Positions 35,511 to 48,755 of a DNA stretch of 64,000 nucleotides are shown here, piece after piece. This DNA comes from Rhynochetos jubatus (Eukaryota > Chordata > Aves > Eurypygiformes > Rhynochetidae). Numbering within the stretch: the first letter of the stretch is position 1; each line of letters begins with the position of its first letter. Below the pieces are notes generated by a model. That model saw only the letters and a program-made list of their open reading frames with translations. It had not been told where the DNA came from and made no database searches. The stretch spans positions 4,618,501-4,682,500 of the forward strand of contig CM050662.1 in the NCBI GenBank assembly GCA_027574665.1, given 5' to 3'. Position numbers and translations under genes: made by a program.

Positions 35511-38500
35511 CGTGGCGCGGGATATGGCTGACCTCAGTGTGACTCCACAAGCCCTAATGTCTATTTATCGTTGTCATTCCGAGCTCTCTCTTTAGGCTTA
35601 CAAATGCAATGAACCAGTTTCCCTGAGATCATGTTTTAAATACAGTGCCCCGGGGCTACTCTTTAAAATTCAAAACATTGGAGGACACACAGAGAGGGCG
35701 TTTGGAATCATTTTTGACAAGCAGAAATTCTCCTTGACAACCTGAAAGGTGAGCACTGGGAAGCCCTGAACCCCACACACGGCGCAGCACGGCATCAGAA
35801 CAAGACCACAAAAATGCAGTTTTCTCGTAAGACACTGAGTTCTTGTCTATGCAATTTGCCCACAAATCTGAACCACGTTGCCGAGGTTTTAGATGCTGGA
35901 TAACCCTCACAAAGCGGCAGAGATGTCAGGGTAGTCTCTGTTGTGCACAGCCTGCTTCAACAGCTGAAGAAGTGATGGTGCTGAGGTCCAGAAAGACCCA
36001 AAGCAAGCTAGGGAGGAGTTCAGACAATGGACACCCTTCCTTCCCATCTCATGTACTGGTCGTTTAGGCTATCAGTGTTCAAAGTGTGGGCAGGGAAAAT
36101 ACAGGCAGGTAGTGATCCGTGCCTTCCTGTCAGAGCACTGAGCCTCCATCCCCCTCAGGCAGGGCTACGGCAAACTGGCATGGCTAAAGCGGTGATTTCA
36201 GAGTTCAACCAAAGCTCTGCGTTGCTGCCAGAAGCCATCCCAGTGGATGGCCCGTATACCTTTAAGTGCTGCTCACTTGCCCTCTAAAAGGGAGAAAATA
36301 ACTTAAAAAAAAAGCTGTTAGGAGTTATATTACCTGCAACAGCTGAATTTAATTAGTACCGCAATCACAACAAATATTTAAAAGGTCTGAAAAGCCGTGA
36401 AGGGAAATTTGCTTTCCTAGGAGAGAGACCCGTGCCTCGTGCGCTCCGTGCACGAGAGTGCTGCCACGAATGACTCACGTTGGAGGCACTTCACACAGCC
36501 GCGGATTTTTGTAATCACAGCATGAGCAGGAGTACGGGGGCAGGAGGTGGAGATTTTGGTAAAAATCAGAATTTTCTCGTCCTGTTGCTATGCCCTTTCC
36601 AATCGCTGGCCCATTCCTAGGTGTGCGGTTTGTTGGTGCTCTGTGTACGCTGCTCACTGCAATCTCTCCCTTAGCTCTGCCTCTGCACAGGAGGAAAGTT
36701 TATTCTCCAATAAGATAAAACCTGAAAAAAACAGCAACAAGAAGGTAGGAGTTTTTCTGCTCAAGACCCAAGAGCAGTGCAACAGCCCCAGGGGAGACAG
36801 CAGTGGATACCAGAACAGCTGAGCCATTTCTGTTCCAGCACTGAGCTTTGGACAAGTCGGGATGGAGATACTCTGCAGCCGTCCCCCATCACCCACACGG
36901 GATCAGGCAGAAACCAAAGATGTTTAGCCAACTGGGTAACACCAACACCTTAATTCTTACCAGGTTCCCATTATGTGTGTGCCTATGTGCACTTACTGGT
37001 CCCTAAAAGAGTAAGGATAATGGATTTCTCCTAGGGGTGGGCATAACAGGCAACACCTTCAGCATCCCTTAAAACCCTGATGGCAGGAAAGTGTCCCTTG
37101 GGGGAAGGGGTCCTCACAGCCTTGGGTACTCAGGTGGTGTGGGTTGTGGCACTGTGCCAGAACGTGAACTTGGAGCATCCAAACAGTTACATTAGTGATG
37201 CCAGGGTGGTGTTGACTCCTCAGAGCCCTAACCCTTTGCCACTGGTCCCACAGGGCTACCCCTCCTTGTGCAAGCTCACTCTCCAATATCCATGGCCAAT
37301 GCCAGGGGACAACAATCAACATCACTGCTGAACTGTGCTGGGTGCCAAGCCCAGTCCTGGCATGGTTGCTGCATCCAGAGGAACATTCTCCTTCCCTGAA
37401 GGGCACCTTCTGCTTAATCGTAGCCAGGATCACAAATTACAGGGACTGGGGAGAGGTGTCCCTGTGTGGGGAACAGCAGCCAACAAGCCTGGTTCATCAC
37501 TCACTTCCTGCATCCTCCCACACATCCCACCTCCATGGAAACCCTTCTAAGAGTGCCCATCGTAGCAGAGAGGCTACATCAGGCTGAGATGTTGGTACAG
37601 GCAGCAAGGATGTGGTTCTAGCAGCAGCTGCTAACTGGACTGCATCTCTTGGCAGTGAAAGATGAGCTGTCTATAGCCTTCAAGAGCAGACGTGGAAGCA
37701 CACAGCAAACAAGTGAAAGGCCAAGCGGAAAGGCGGCTGTCCTGGCAAGGAGCAGGGATATTTACTAGCCTGGGATGCTAAAAATGAAAATAGCTCCACG
37801 TCTGAGCAAACAGGAGAAATAAATAGTGGGAGTGATGAAGGCAGCCCAGGCAGCCTGGGAGTATCTGGTGTTGCTCATTGCAGCCTCTTCCAGCAACCAC
37901 CGTGTCCATGGAAAGGGTCTCCTTCACAGCAGTGAGCTCTGACGGGTCCCTGCATGGGACCAAGGGAAACCCAGGTAGTCTGAGAAGGAGCAGGTGGGCT
38001 CCTGCTTTGCATGTCATGCTGGAGACAATTCCTCCCTTCCTGAGCTCGGCAGGCAAGGAGGGTCCAAGGATGTCTTGCCTACACAAGCACACACATTGCC
38101 ACACACAGGCTCACCATCCCACACAAGCTACCCAGACCTGAGGTCTAGACAAGAAGCAACTGCATGTTACATCCTGATTTACTTGAGACAGGTGAGTAGG
38201 AGTGGGGAATTTGGGGAGAGTTTGGTTTGTCTCCTGATCCCATTTCCTGCTGCATCTAAGCACATCACGCTTTGCTGTTGATCTAGCTACTCTCCCCTCG
38301 GGGCAAGGAGGGGGAAGGAGGACTCCAGGCTCCCAGTGAAGCAGCATCTCCAGAAGTTCTCCTGAGGTTCTTCATTTCAGGTCTCCTTCCTCCAGGCACT
38401 GTGCCACAGCCTGCCCAGGCAGCTTGGTTGGTCCCAACCCCAGCCAGGGAAAAATGGATATCCATTCTCTGCTCAACCAGAAAATCCCTGAGTGTCTTCT

Positions 38501-40089
38501 CACCCAGCAGTTAGAGCTAACTTTTTTAATGTGTTTAGGCACCTATGCCACGATTTACATGTCATTTAAGTATTTCCTTTTGGCTGGCTCTAAACTTCCA
38601 GAGAAACCTTAACCAACAGTATGCCCAGGGGCATAAGAGGACCTTCACCATGCAGCTCTGGGCTCTTATTGAAATGAGAAGGACCTCAATTCCTGGTTAC
38701 CTTTGAAAACCATCATACTAACCCTTAGCTTCTTCAGATCTCAGGTTTGTGAGGTGAAGGTACAACTCTTTGCTTTGACAGGAAGAGCAAGCGCATGATG
38801 TTACACCCTGTGAGGCATCTAGATATTACAGATAGGTCAGACCTTCAGAAAAAGGTTGCACCTTCTTCCCTCTTCCCAAGGAACTGCCACCTAGCTCAGC
38901 AGAAGATTGCTTTATCTTCTTGGGGTGGGATGAGGCTCCAAGAAATGGAGATCCCCAGGGGAAAGGAGTGACTGCAGTGTGGTATGCTCCTACCTCCCCT
39001 TCCAGTGAGCACCTGGGAAGCCACCCAATTCTGTTGTGGCTTAATGTGATTTCTCTGCTTAACGCCAGTTTCTCGATGCCTCTTGAGGAACATCTCTATG
39101 CCAGGGAAGGAAGTGAAAATCCCAGGCTTGGTCCCTCTGCCCAAATCTGCGCCAGCAGAGCTCACACGTGGAGCAGCAGAAAGCTGAACAGCGGTTCTGC
39201 AGCAGCAACCCTCTGATCAGCTCCGTCAGTCCCATCACCTAGCAGCCCACCCCAACTCCTTGCCTGCTTTCCGCCACTACTCTTATGAGGTGGAGGGGGA
39301 AAAAGGCCTGGGGCCAAATACAATGTCTGGAGTACTTGCTCTCCTGTGGGATTATGAGCAGGCCCTCTGCCAGGCAGGGCTGGCCAGGGCTGTAGTCTTC
39401 TTCAGAACATCTTGGAGTGGCAGAAGGCCCCTAACTCCATGCAGAGCTGAATTTCCTGCCTGCAGATATGTTGGCAAGCCCAGAATTTGCCGTTTGCACA
39501 TCCCCAGTGCCTTTACCTTCATGATTTTGAGGGTTTTGGGTGCAGAGAACAGACAACACAGACTCTGAGTTCATCCAAATAGTTCATCGATCACTTGAGA
39601 GCAAAAGTAAATGCACTGTGAGCTCTGAGACCCCAAAGTGTTACCTCCCGGACAGGGTGACCATGTGCCACACAGGACATGCGGGGCTCTGGCTCATGCC
39701 CCATAGCATGCGTAGAAAAAGGGGCATTTCTCTGCCATGGGAACTGCCTGATGGACATGTGGGTCAAGGATCCAGGGGGTCCAAATCCTTCCCAAGATGG
39801 CAGTCAGAGGGTCACTTGCAAAAATGGAAAAGGGTTTTTTTAATCCTGCCCTCTTGTTCTATTTTAAGGAAAATATATGACATAATGATTTAACAAGTTT
39901 TACATACCAAAACTGAAGTGAGTATAAAAGAATCATCTGTTTGGGGAGGGAGTCTGCTAAAAAAGGAACCAGCATGGGGCAAAAGAATCACGTAAATAGT
40001 TAACTTAAACAAGACACACTTTAGTGCAGCTTGGCTCTGTTCATAACCAACACATGGGAACTCTGGGCAAAACCATATTGCACTAGTTA
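35511..40089. other. Non-coding unique sequence
   Basis: No exon was recognised; frames to 124 codons (37059-37433 minus) are unfamiliar and face open frames on the other strand. A 7-bp hairpin lies at 36436-36456, with an AP-1-type TGACTCA at 36471-36477. Confidence 0.5.
36436..36456. other. CpG-containing 7-bp hairpin next to AP-1-type site
   Basis: CTCGTGC (36436-36442) and GCACGAG (36450-36456) are exact reverse complements around a 7-base loop. Fifteen bases on, TGACTCA (36471-36477) matches the AP-1 consensus. A role is not shown. Confidence 0.4.
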
Positions 40090-40330
40090 TAGACTCATCT
40101 CGTAGACTTAGAGATGGAAAAGACTTATTAGGTCATTGAGTCCATCCCACCTGCCAGTGAAGGATTGTTCCCTGCAGAATTTTCTCTATTGCTTTGTACA
40201 GTCCAATTTTAAATGATCCAAGCGATGTGGTCTCAGCCACTTCCTTGGGGAGACTCTTGCACAGATCTATTTTGTTTAACTCAATCCTTTAAATGGTTAA
40301 CCCTTTTCTTTCCCAGTTTCCCTCATGTTT
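40090..40330 (-). mobile_element. Ancient CR1/L3-like LINE fragment
   Basis: On the plus strand the sequence reads tagagatggaaaagactt, attaggtcattgagtccatc, then cctgccagtgaaggattgtt, followed by gtacagtccaattttaaatg and ctcagccacttccttgggga. This order matches, from memory, the reverse complement of the 3' part of old amniote CR1 lineages that predate the avian-specific subfamilies. It is much more diverged than the other copies, with no open frame and a fading 5' boundary. The CR1 class is fairly secure; the exact family and ends are not. Confidence 0.7.
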
Positions 40331-43250
40331 TCATTCTATGTTTCAACTTTCTGAAACATGGAAATGTTCATTTTGTGTTTCCCATGTACTGTACTTACAC
40401 CGTTATGGCCATAGAACTATCACTGCTGCCTACTCTGAAACAGAGCATCATATCCAAAGTCTAAAAAAGACAATAATAAGGTATCACAGAAAACAAACCA
40501 AATTTGCTTTAACCATGTATGCAAATGAGCTCCTCCAAGCCACAATACATTTGGGCATTCCAGTATGACATGACTATTAGCACGGTGTGGATATTCCTGT
40601 TCAGTGGAAAATTAACTGATTCCTAGCTCAATATGTTTCATCTTCACAGGTAGGATGTAAAGCCCCCATAGTTCAGAGCTCAGTAAGGCTTTGAATGCTG
40701 GCAAACTCACCTGAGATGTTTCCTCTTACTTAAATTACAAAGGGCAAACTTCAACCCAGGGACAAGCATGGCTTGTATTTTCCCCATCTCAGTGAAAGAG
40801 ATTATTTAAGAAAAATAAAGTTCTACCTAACCACAGGCTTGTGCTAGGATCACAAAAACCCTGATTTGGCTCCTCATCGTTCCCGTCTCTCTCTAATGCC
40901 TTTCTTTTGGCATTCTACTGTGAAGTGCACCATAAATACTCATCATTAACTATCAGTGCACAGAGCTGCTTCAGCTGCTGATGCAATGGAGTTCCTGTGG
41001 AAGGTTGTGAAAACGGACCCCTGACACAAAGGTGAAGGAAGGGACTGATGCAGGATTCTTGAATGGAAGCTTTGGGGGTTTTTCTTCACAATGCAAAGAA
41101 ATCCAAGAATTGCAGCTCAGTCACCTCAAGAGTTGCAAAGAAGGAATACATACCAGGAGAACGGTGTCTAGGTTATATAGCAGCGTTCATCCTTGGAACT
41201 CCAAGAACATAACAAGGCATGTAGCAATACCTTCCCAGTTTCCCACACATCAAAGGTCAGGGATTGCTTCATTAATCTCCTAATCCACAGGAATTACAGA
41301 ACTCATGCAGTGTACCTTTCTGGAAAGGACATTTTGCAGAGGTAAAGATGTCAGACAAACTGATGTAGATGAAAACAACCTGACAAGCCTTTAGGCCTAC
41401 AGGACAGATACGTAAGATACTACTTCTGTCTGGAAAGGTTGGGGATTTATTCCCCCAGCCCGCTGTGGTCAGAACACAACCGCTAATGCTTTAGGACAGG
41501 GGGTTTCTTACCCTTTTCCCTCTATTAAAAAGCAAACAGGTCCTTCCAACTCCAACACTTTTTCCTGTAAGTGAATATCAACAGAAGGAGCAGAGGGTAA
41601 CCTGCAAGGGAGGCAGCCCGAAGCACGTGTTCTCTCTAAGGGTCTGCAGTCTGGTTTCTGTTTGAAATCTCCGTAATCCATGTGGAAAACTCACATCACG
41701 AACAATTCTGGGCTGGCATTCGGGTTTATTGATACAAAGAGGCGTGCAGATTTTGCAAGGCATCAATCAGCCTTGGAAAAGGCACAAGAGCACCAGTCTG
41801 ACTGTGCAAGCACTGAGCATTGCACCAGGATAATTATTTCTGTACACAAACACACACTTAGCACAACCCTGTTCACACCAATTAAATTTTCTGGCACCCT
41901 CTGGTCTGCAGATCCCTGAGGAAGCATCTGAGCGGAGCGTTGAACGGCTCTCCAGGTCAAGCAGCAATGCCTGTAGGGGTTTGACTACCCGACCAAAGGA
42001 GCACCAGCACAGCCATTACGTAGCTGAATCCAACACTGCCAGACTCTGACCTATAGCAAAAGGCTAAAGGAAGGAGGAAATTAAAGTGCTGTGGAACTTG
42101 TAAAGAAAAGCAAGAGATGGCAGAAGCAACCTAATAACTGGGGCAGCCAGACAGTGAATCATGACTAGACAGTAAATCCAAAGTGAAATATTCAGCCAAT
42201 TTTTTCTCCACTCAGGGCTAGTATGAATAAGGTGAGTAGGATTTGGCCTGTTCAGTGAGGCCATCACTGCTTGCTTCAGGGGTGAAAGCCCCCAGGCACC
42301 CGGTGTAGTCACGGTGGCACCTTGTCATGCCAGTAGAGCCCTTGAGACTCACCTTTTCCCACATGTGGAAGCAGAGACAGAAAGCTGCTGGAAGAGACCC
42401 TGCCAGGATCCAGAACATGGGATTTTAATATCAGACATGTTATATTCCTGGGATATAATATGTACATACTCATATGCATACTAATATGTTTATATTTTTT
42501 TGCTGTTGTTGCTTCTGAGATCTTTTCCCCAGTTACCGAGCTGTTGATCAAACAGAGGAGCTGTCACACCCAAAGACAATTTTAGTTCCTGGGCATTTTG
42601 ATAAACATTTTGTCTTCTTCCCAACAGCAGATGCAACCCAGAGTGCTCAGTTCATCCCATGTTGCTTAAGCTGGTGGAAAGCAACGTTCCTCACGTGACG
42701 AACAAACTGCTGTAATGACAACTCCGAATGTTGTTTCCTTTACCGGTAACATGGAGCCCATGTATCACCGTAGCTCCGGAAGGTGGGAATGGGAGAGGCA
42801 TTACAGGACTGTGGTCCCTTTTTGCTAGGACCGTCACGGATGACACACAGCATTGGCTGTGCCAACGTGTCATGCTGGCCTAGCTCTGTGCGAAGCACCA
42901 CGATGTCTTTGCACGAAAGGTGGGTTCTCACTCGAGGTAAGCGAAAGAAAAGTAGTGGAAACCACAACCTTCTGCTGGTTTTTGTTTGTTTGTTTGGAAA
43001 CTCCCAAAGCACAGAGCCTATTTTTAGAGGGAGGATCAGGAAGCAGTGGAAAGGGAAAGATGGAAGGTAGGCGTAAGGTGAGAGGCGTCTAGGGGAGAGG
43101 ACTCCAGGGCAGAGACAAAAAACCAGATAAGAGCCAAACTTCACGAGAGCAAGCACACAGCCCCCAGCTGCAAGGAGGCCAGCGCTGCAGGAGCGAGGGC
43201 CGGGTGGAGAAGGGAGAGGGGAGATGAGGTCAGGGAGGTACCGGGTGGAG
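40331..43250. other. Non-coding sequence with exon-like segment
   Basis: Unique sequence. A 108-bp stretch at 42829-42936 is bounded by acceptor- and donor-like sequences and is listed separately. A (GTTT)n run of about 18 bases lies at 42979-42996. Frames to 138 codons (42740-43156 minus) are unrecognised. Confidence 0.5.
42829..42936 (+). other. Exon-like 108-bp open segment
   Basis: A pyrimidine-rich acceptor (ggtccctttttgctag, ending 42828) and a donor CGAG/GTAAGC at 42937 enclose 108 bases, a multiple of three. One of three frames is open across it, reading about 35 residues that include MSLHERWVLTR. The peptide is not familiar, and a longer frame on the other strand overlaps it. Weak candidate. 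Confidence 0.15.
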
Positions 43251-43325
43251 TGGGTCCCATGAGGGAGGTCACATCCAAGACTGCAATTTTATATAAGCCA
43301 GAGCGAGCGATGAGTATTTCTGTTT
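43251..43325 (+). promoter_or_regulatory. TATA-box promoter candidate
   Basis: TATATAAG at 43290-43297 lies in the context attttatataagccagagcg, with a purine- and G-rich stretch upstream (43195-43260, several GGGAG/GGTGGAG pieces) and a GC-richer sequence just after. This matches the layout of a TATA promoter with a start near 43320. No recognisable coding frame follows. A chance TATA in AT-rich DNA is the alternative; the GC-rich flanks make that a little less likely. Confidence 0.25.
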
Positions 43326-46300
43326 AGTGCAACACAGATAAGAACGAAGGAGGCTGAGGCTGTCTGACTCAGGTTTCCTTATTCTGAGCTTGCTAAAAGA
43401 TCACCTTTTATTGCCTTGTCTACAGCCAAACACATAGATAAATAACCCTCTGCCTCTCCTCCAAGCCTTCTTATCATAAGAGTGTGAGTAATCCTTGGTG
43501 TATGGACCCAAACTCACACTCCCAGTCTCCTGGGATGTCCATCACACTATCCCATTCACATCTACATGCATCTTCAGGACCTGAACATAGCCCCACCATA
43601 AGCTGTTCCATAAACCCCACACCACTTTCTATGGGACACCTTCCAGGCGTAGTTCAGTGAGTCCTCCTATAGCCAGTGGTAACCTGGTGGGCTCCCATGA
43701 GCTACATAGTCAGAAGAGCCGTCTCTGAGACGAAAGGAGGTTCTCAAGTGCAGCACGATCCTTCCGAACTTCAGATCCAGTTAGTGAACGATTATTAATT
43801 CTATCATCAAGGGGCAGAGGCGACCCAGTTATTGACCAGTTTGTTGGGCACTGAGCAGAGCAAACCTGCTGCAAAGAACAAAACATTGTCACGTGATCAT
43901 CTCAGCATTTCATCTGTGAAGACAACAGCTCTCCCCATCTACCCAGACCCTTCGCAGTTTTACTTAAAGCAGAGCACATGTTAGAGCACTGTCCCTTTAT
44001 TCCCATACGAAGGTGGAGGTGCGTAACAGTTGGTAGCAAGACCCCAATCTCAAAGTGCTAGATATTGCATTTTGAGGCTTGTGAAAGAGTTTATGTAAAT
44101 GAATCAAAACAGCCAAGATTAGGCAACCACAACTCTGTAAACACACTGCTGCTGCTACCTCACAGCTCTGCGTAGGTGACCCACTGGGCCAACGGGTCTC
44201 ACTAGCCTCAAGGGCAAACCCAAGCTCATCAGGTCTAATCACTTTCCCCGAGGGCTGAAGTGACCTGTCATAACCCGTCCCTATGTCTCTGCCCCCGGGG
44301 TACTCATGTACTTGCTACCTGGGTGCACACTCCTGGCCATTGCAAGGAGAACCAGGATCTCTCTGTGGGGCAGCCATGGGTTGGCATGACTCATCTAGGG
44401 GACAGTTACAAATGCTTATAGGGTATGTGTACATGCAATCACAGAGTTGCAACTGCGCTTACCCTGCTCACCTGGCTGAAGGAAGGCACTCCCAAAAGAA
44501 GCTCTTGCCTGACAATTTCTGCTTGGCAAAATGAAATCTGCCGGTCCCTTCCCTGCAATGAGTGCTGCCCACAGGGCTCTTGGCCACCTCAGCAGCCTCC
44601 AGTCTGAGCTGCTCCTCCAGACCCAGCAGGAAATGACATTCCTCTTGTGGGAGCAACAGGGCTGTCTATGGGGATCTTCTCCCAGGTATTACAACCTATA
44701 TTTGAGAGGGCAAGAAGGGCTGAGTATACCAAATGTGCTTCCTTGCTTCACCAAACTCCAGTGATTTTAACACGGCTCCTCAGATTTTAAGCATGCTGAA
44801 GCCAATCCTTTCACTTGTTTGTATAACTCAGTGCAACAAATGGTTGACAACAAACCAATGGATGAAAAGCATGTTGCTCCTACATTGCAAGTGATGAAGT
44901 TAGTAAACCATATATAAAATTCACCACCTTCCATCAAGAAGGTACCAACCTCAGCTGAGATGCAGTAGCAGCAATTTGGATCCTCCTAGCAGGTACAAAC
45001 GCAAAGCAAAATGAGATACTACGGCAGCTCATGGTGCACATCACCAGTTGTCATATCTCAGCCAAGAAGCCAGAAGTCAGGAGATTCTGACCTGGTGCAA
45101 AAAAGTGCCAAATGCACTCGATCCCTTCCAAAGGAAACAGCAGAGTCAGCACAATCCTACCTACACCGGGGCTCCAGCGAGTCAGCTCTGGATTGGAAAA
45201 TCCCATTACCTCCCATTGAGACACTGTTAAGCAATTTCCCGTATCACGTATGGGCTGCACAGGAGCCGAGGCTGCAGCAGTGCTTCCACACTTACAGAGT
45301 GTGCCTGCCTGGGTCACACGGAGGCTTTCCAAATCCGTTAAATCCACCCAAGCCAGTAACGCACCTTTTTGGCCCAGCCAGGCAGGGAAGTGAGAGCGCT
45401 CAGCACCACCTACAACCAGGCTTGCTCCTAACCTGGGACTTTTTGGCCATGAAAATACCAAACATACCATGCAAAGTGCTGTGCATCTCAGTGCTCACTT
45501 GGCTTGAGGTAGAACTCTTCCCAAGGCAAGTATTCCAGGCTTGCATATAAATTAAAGCTCATAAATCAGTGGAGAAAAAATCTTCTCTATGGAAGTGGCC
45601 AACTTGTTAGAAGGGAGGTAAAGGCTACGGACAGTTTTCAAGGGAGCCTTGCTGGCTGTCAAGAATGCACGAGGCAGCAGAGTTGTTTGGGTTGGGAGCA
45701 TGAGTCGGATTTTTCTCCCCTCTTTTGAGGACAATGAAATGTAACAGCTTTCCTTCCCCTCTGAGCTGCGCTGAGTGACCCGAGCCGGGAGACAACAGCA
45801 CAGATACAATCTCTGGAAATCATGAAGTGACTGAAGAATGGCTGAGGAGTTCTGAATAACTAAATAAAGTCCTCTGTGTTTTCTTTAGCAAGTAAAGAAA
45901 ATACTTTTAGCGTTTTAGTGTGACTTTTGGGGTCAAGGGGGAATCTCAAGTCCAAATACAACAAACCCGTGTGGAAACCACTGCCAAGAGTCTGATAGTT
46001 AGGCTGGGAGCTTGCCTTGAGGCTCAGATGTGCGAATACTGCTCACGGAAGACAGGCTGAATTTGAGGTTTTGCTCTGATCATGGGAATCTAGGACTTGC
46101 TGTGAGTCCCTGCCTTTAAAAAGCTGCTTGTGCTGAGTGCCCCTCAGCAGCCCATGGAAACAGCAGGTGCCAATGCCTCATCGCCCTCTGGGGATGGAGG
46201 AACACCCACCAGCCTAGTGGCAAGTCTTCACATCTCGCAGCACACATAGATACATCAAGGTCACTATTTTGCAGCCTACAAGCACTTCCCTGCCACAAAA

Positions 46301-47035
46301 CACCTCTCCCTCCTTGGGATCCTCAGGTCTGCTTTGGGACGCCTGGAAATGAAGTGCTTCCAAACTGCTGACCATGAGGCAGTGTGGAGCAGCTCAACCC
46401 ACCAGCCCATGCAGATGATTGCATCACTAGCCAGCTCAGTAAAACATCATTGGGTTGGTACATTCTTTTAGGAAATAGATAGTCAGCACAGAGTGATGGG
46501 ATCAGGGTCACAAAGCATGTTAAAGGAAGAGTCAGGAGCCAAATTCACACGTAGGAGCTGCGGAGATGGAGGTCCGTGAAGGCCGAGGCTGAACCAACAC
46601 AGCATAGATGTGAGTTAAGAGAAACTAAAAGGCTCAATAAAGAAACAACAAAAGAATAATTCCTATTTTTGACTTTCTGATTTTTGATGCATTTTACTAT
46701 TTGAATTTCCATCTCTACCCATCCCCCTTAAAGCCTTAACCCTTGTTTGGCTTGCACTGTTAAAACAGAACTAAGCTTCCAGTGCCATATTCCAAATAAA
46801 GTAAAAATTAAGAATTCTAGCTTCTAATATACATTCAAGAGATTTTTTTCAAGGTGGTTGATTTTTTGTTTGGTTAGGTAGTAAATGAATACTTGTATTA
46901 GGCCATCCACCAGAGACACACCAGGCCTGGTTCCAATTTCATTTACTCCACCTGTCTTCATCGGTGTGGGTGGAGCAACCCTGACACTGTCAAGAGCAGA
47001 ACTGCACTTCAGAAGCACACACCATTATTTCTTGT
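43326..47035. other. Non-coding unique sequence
   Basis: The 179-codon plus frame at 45011-45550 and the 139-codon minus frame at 45051-45470 overlap on opposite strands and match nothing known, so neither is called. No repeat or RNA gene was recognised. Confidence 0.5.
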
Positions 47036-47185
47036 GCTAGCAGCAGCATTGCTCTAGCCATGATGGGCTTTTGTTAGACCAATATAGCTGGAAGAAACAG
47101 ACAAGTTTTCAATCATACAAGGGCTTTTCTGCTTTTCTGGTATCATCATGATTAGCCTAATAAAAAATATTACCTCTCTTCAAAA
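47036..47185. repeat. Ancient palindromic amniote repeat, degraded
   Basis: Ordered pieces (gctctagccatgatggg, ttgttagaccaatatagctg, aaacagacaagttttcaatc, cttttctgcttttctgg, ctaataaaaaatattacctc) match from memory, in the same order and spacing, an old repeat very common in turtles and crocodilians whose text runs 'tagccatgttggtcc', 'ttattggaccaact', 'agacaagctttcgag', 'cttcttcaggtctgg'. The last piece looks like an inverted echo of the second, as in a palindromic non-autonomous DNA element. The family name is not asserted. Confidence 0.5.
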
Positions 47186-48755
47186 TGGTCTTTGCTATTC
47201 ATGACATTCAGTCAAATGAAATTCAGATTGCAAGAAATAGTATTTTGTCTTAGTTTCCTCTGTTACTCTGCAGTGTATGCAAATGAGGTGCACCCAGGTT
47301 ACCCACAGCGGTGCCTGTTCCTCTCAGGCAGTTACACTGCACAGCCTCATCACGAGCCCATCTGCTCTCACAGAGGAAGCCAGAATCTGACATACCACGC
47401 ACCATGAAACAGCCTCCGAAGGACAGTAGTGGGCAAATGATACCCTGCATCTGCTCAGCTCACATTCATTTCTAGCCACCTAAAGTTTGGCTGAAAGAGC
47501 TCTTCTAAACCCAAATACATATGTTGGCTTAGAGGCACCATAGTAAAGTAGCCTAACAAACCAAAGCAATTGGTTTTAATAAGAATCTTGGCTTGTTTTG
47601 ACAATGCACTGAATCTTCATATTGGCACCACGAATGTTTTTTTAGGAAAATGTATGCATCTTTGCAGCACTCAGCAACTAAATCCTCTCTTCACTTCATG
47701 GAAAGGGTTTCCTGGCTATCCACTTTCTAATGTATTCCAAGTCCCTCGCAGCTGATTGTTGTCTGGGCTGGAAATACTTTTATATTAAGCTCAACAATTT
47801 GCCCCCGTTGCATACTGCGTGCGGGCCGGTGAGCAGGGCGGTGCGGGTCCCAGACTGTGTCCTTGGTGTTTCTGAATGTGCTTGCAAAAGCATGCGATGC
47901 TATGGAGGCGTTTAGGTGCTTCCTGCATCACGTTGTGCAGATGTGTTTGTAATAGCTACGGAAGCGGCTGTCTCCTGCTACCCGGCCTTATTACAGGCAG
48001 TAGCAATACTCCCAGAGTTCAAAGGCATTTCATGCTCACTGAGCGTTTTTCAGCAAGAAATCTGAGATTAAATAAACTTGAATCCTCTCTGAGGAGAAAG
48101 CAGAAGGTGGAGGGAGAGGAGCTGGCTCTCTTCTGCCCAGCATGCATCTCGGTGTACCTTGGAAAACACCCAGGCGAGGTGCACCTCAAACCCACGTCTG
48201 GCCAGGACATTTCACTACTGTGGCCAGACACATGCCTGCTGCAACACTGTGGATTTTAATGGGTTCGTGGCAAGGCTGCCAACATGCCCACAATCTGCAA
48301 GTCACCCAAGATGTTTTCTAGCCTTTGTCCTAACATCCCTGGGCTGACACCCAAGGAGCTTGCTGAGGATAGGATATACATTGGATTTACAGCTTCCCTC
48401 CCATTTTCATCCATAAAAGTTCATAAGTTAGTTTGTCATCAACAGAAATATTTAGCTTTTACTGAATACAAGCACAGGACCCTGTCTTCCTAGAAAGAGT
48501 AACTTTTGACCTGCTCATTAGCAGAAGACCACATTCTGCTCTTGTGCTAAAGAACCAGTGCCTAGGACACATCAGCAGCCATGGACAAAAAGGTGACTCT
48601 GAATATTGCTCATCCAAGATCCAGCATGCACAAGGAATTGAACTGTTTGATGTTTTTTCCCTCTTAACAACTCTGCCTCTGTGGGAAAAAGAAAATACTT
48701 GAGTCACACAACTGACCGAAGTGTCACTCCTGCTGACGAGGGATGTTTACACAGT
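47186..48755. other. Non-coding unique sequence
   Basis: A short CpG-dense patch lies at 47805-47847 (six CpG in about 43 bases). Overlapping opposite-strand frames at 47876-48259 and 48019-48231 are unrecognised. Nothing else was supported. Confidence 0.5.

Noticed and set aside
45011-45550. 179-codon plus frame
   Set aside because: A 139-codon minus frame overlaps it and the peptide resembles no family known to me.
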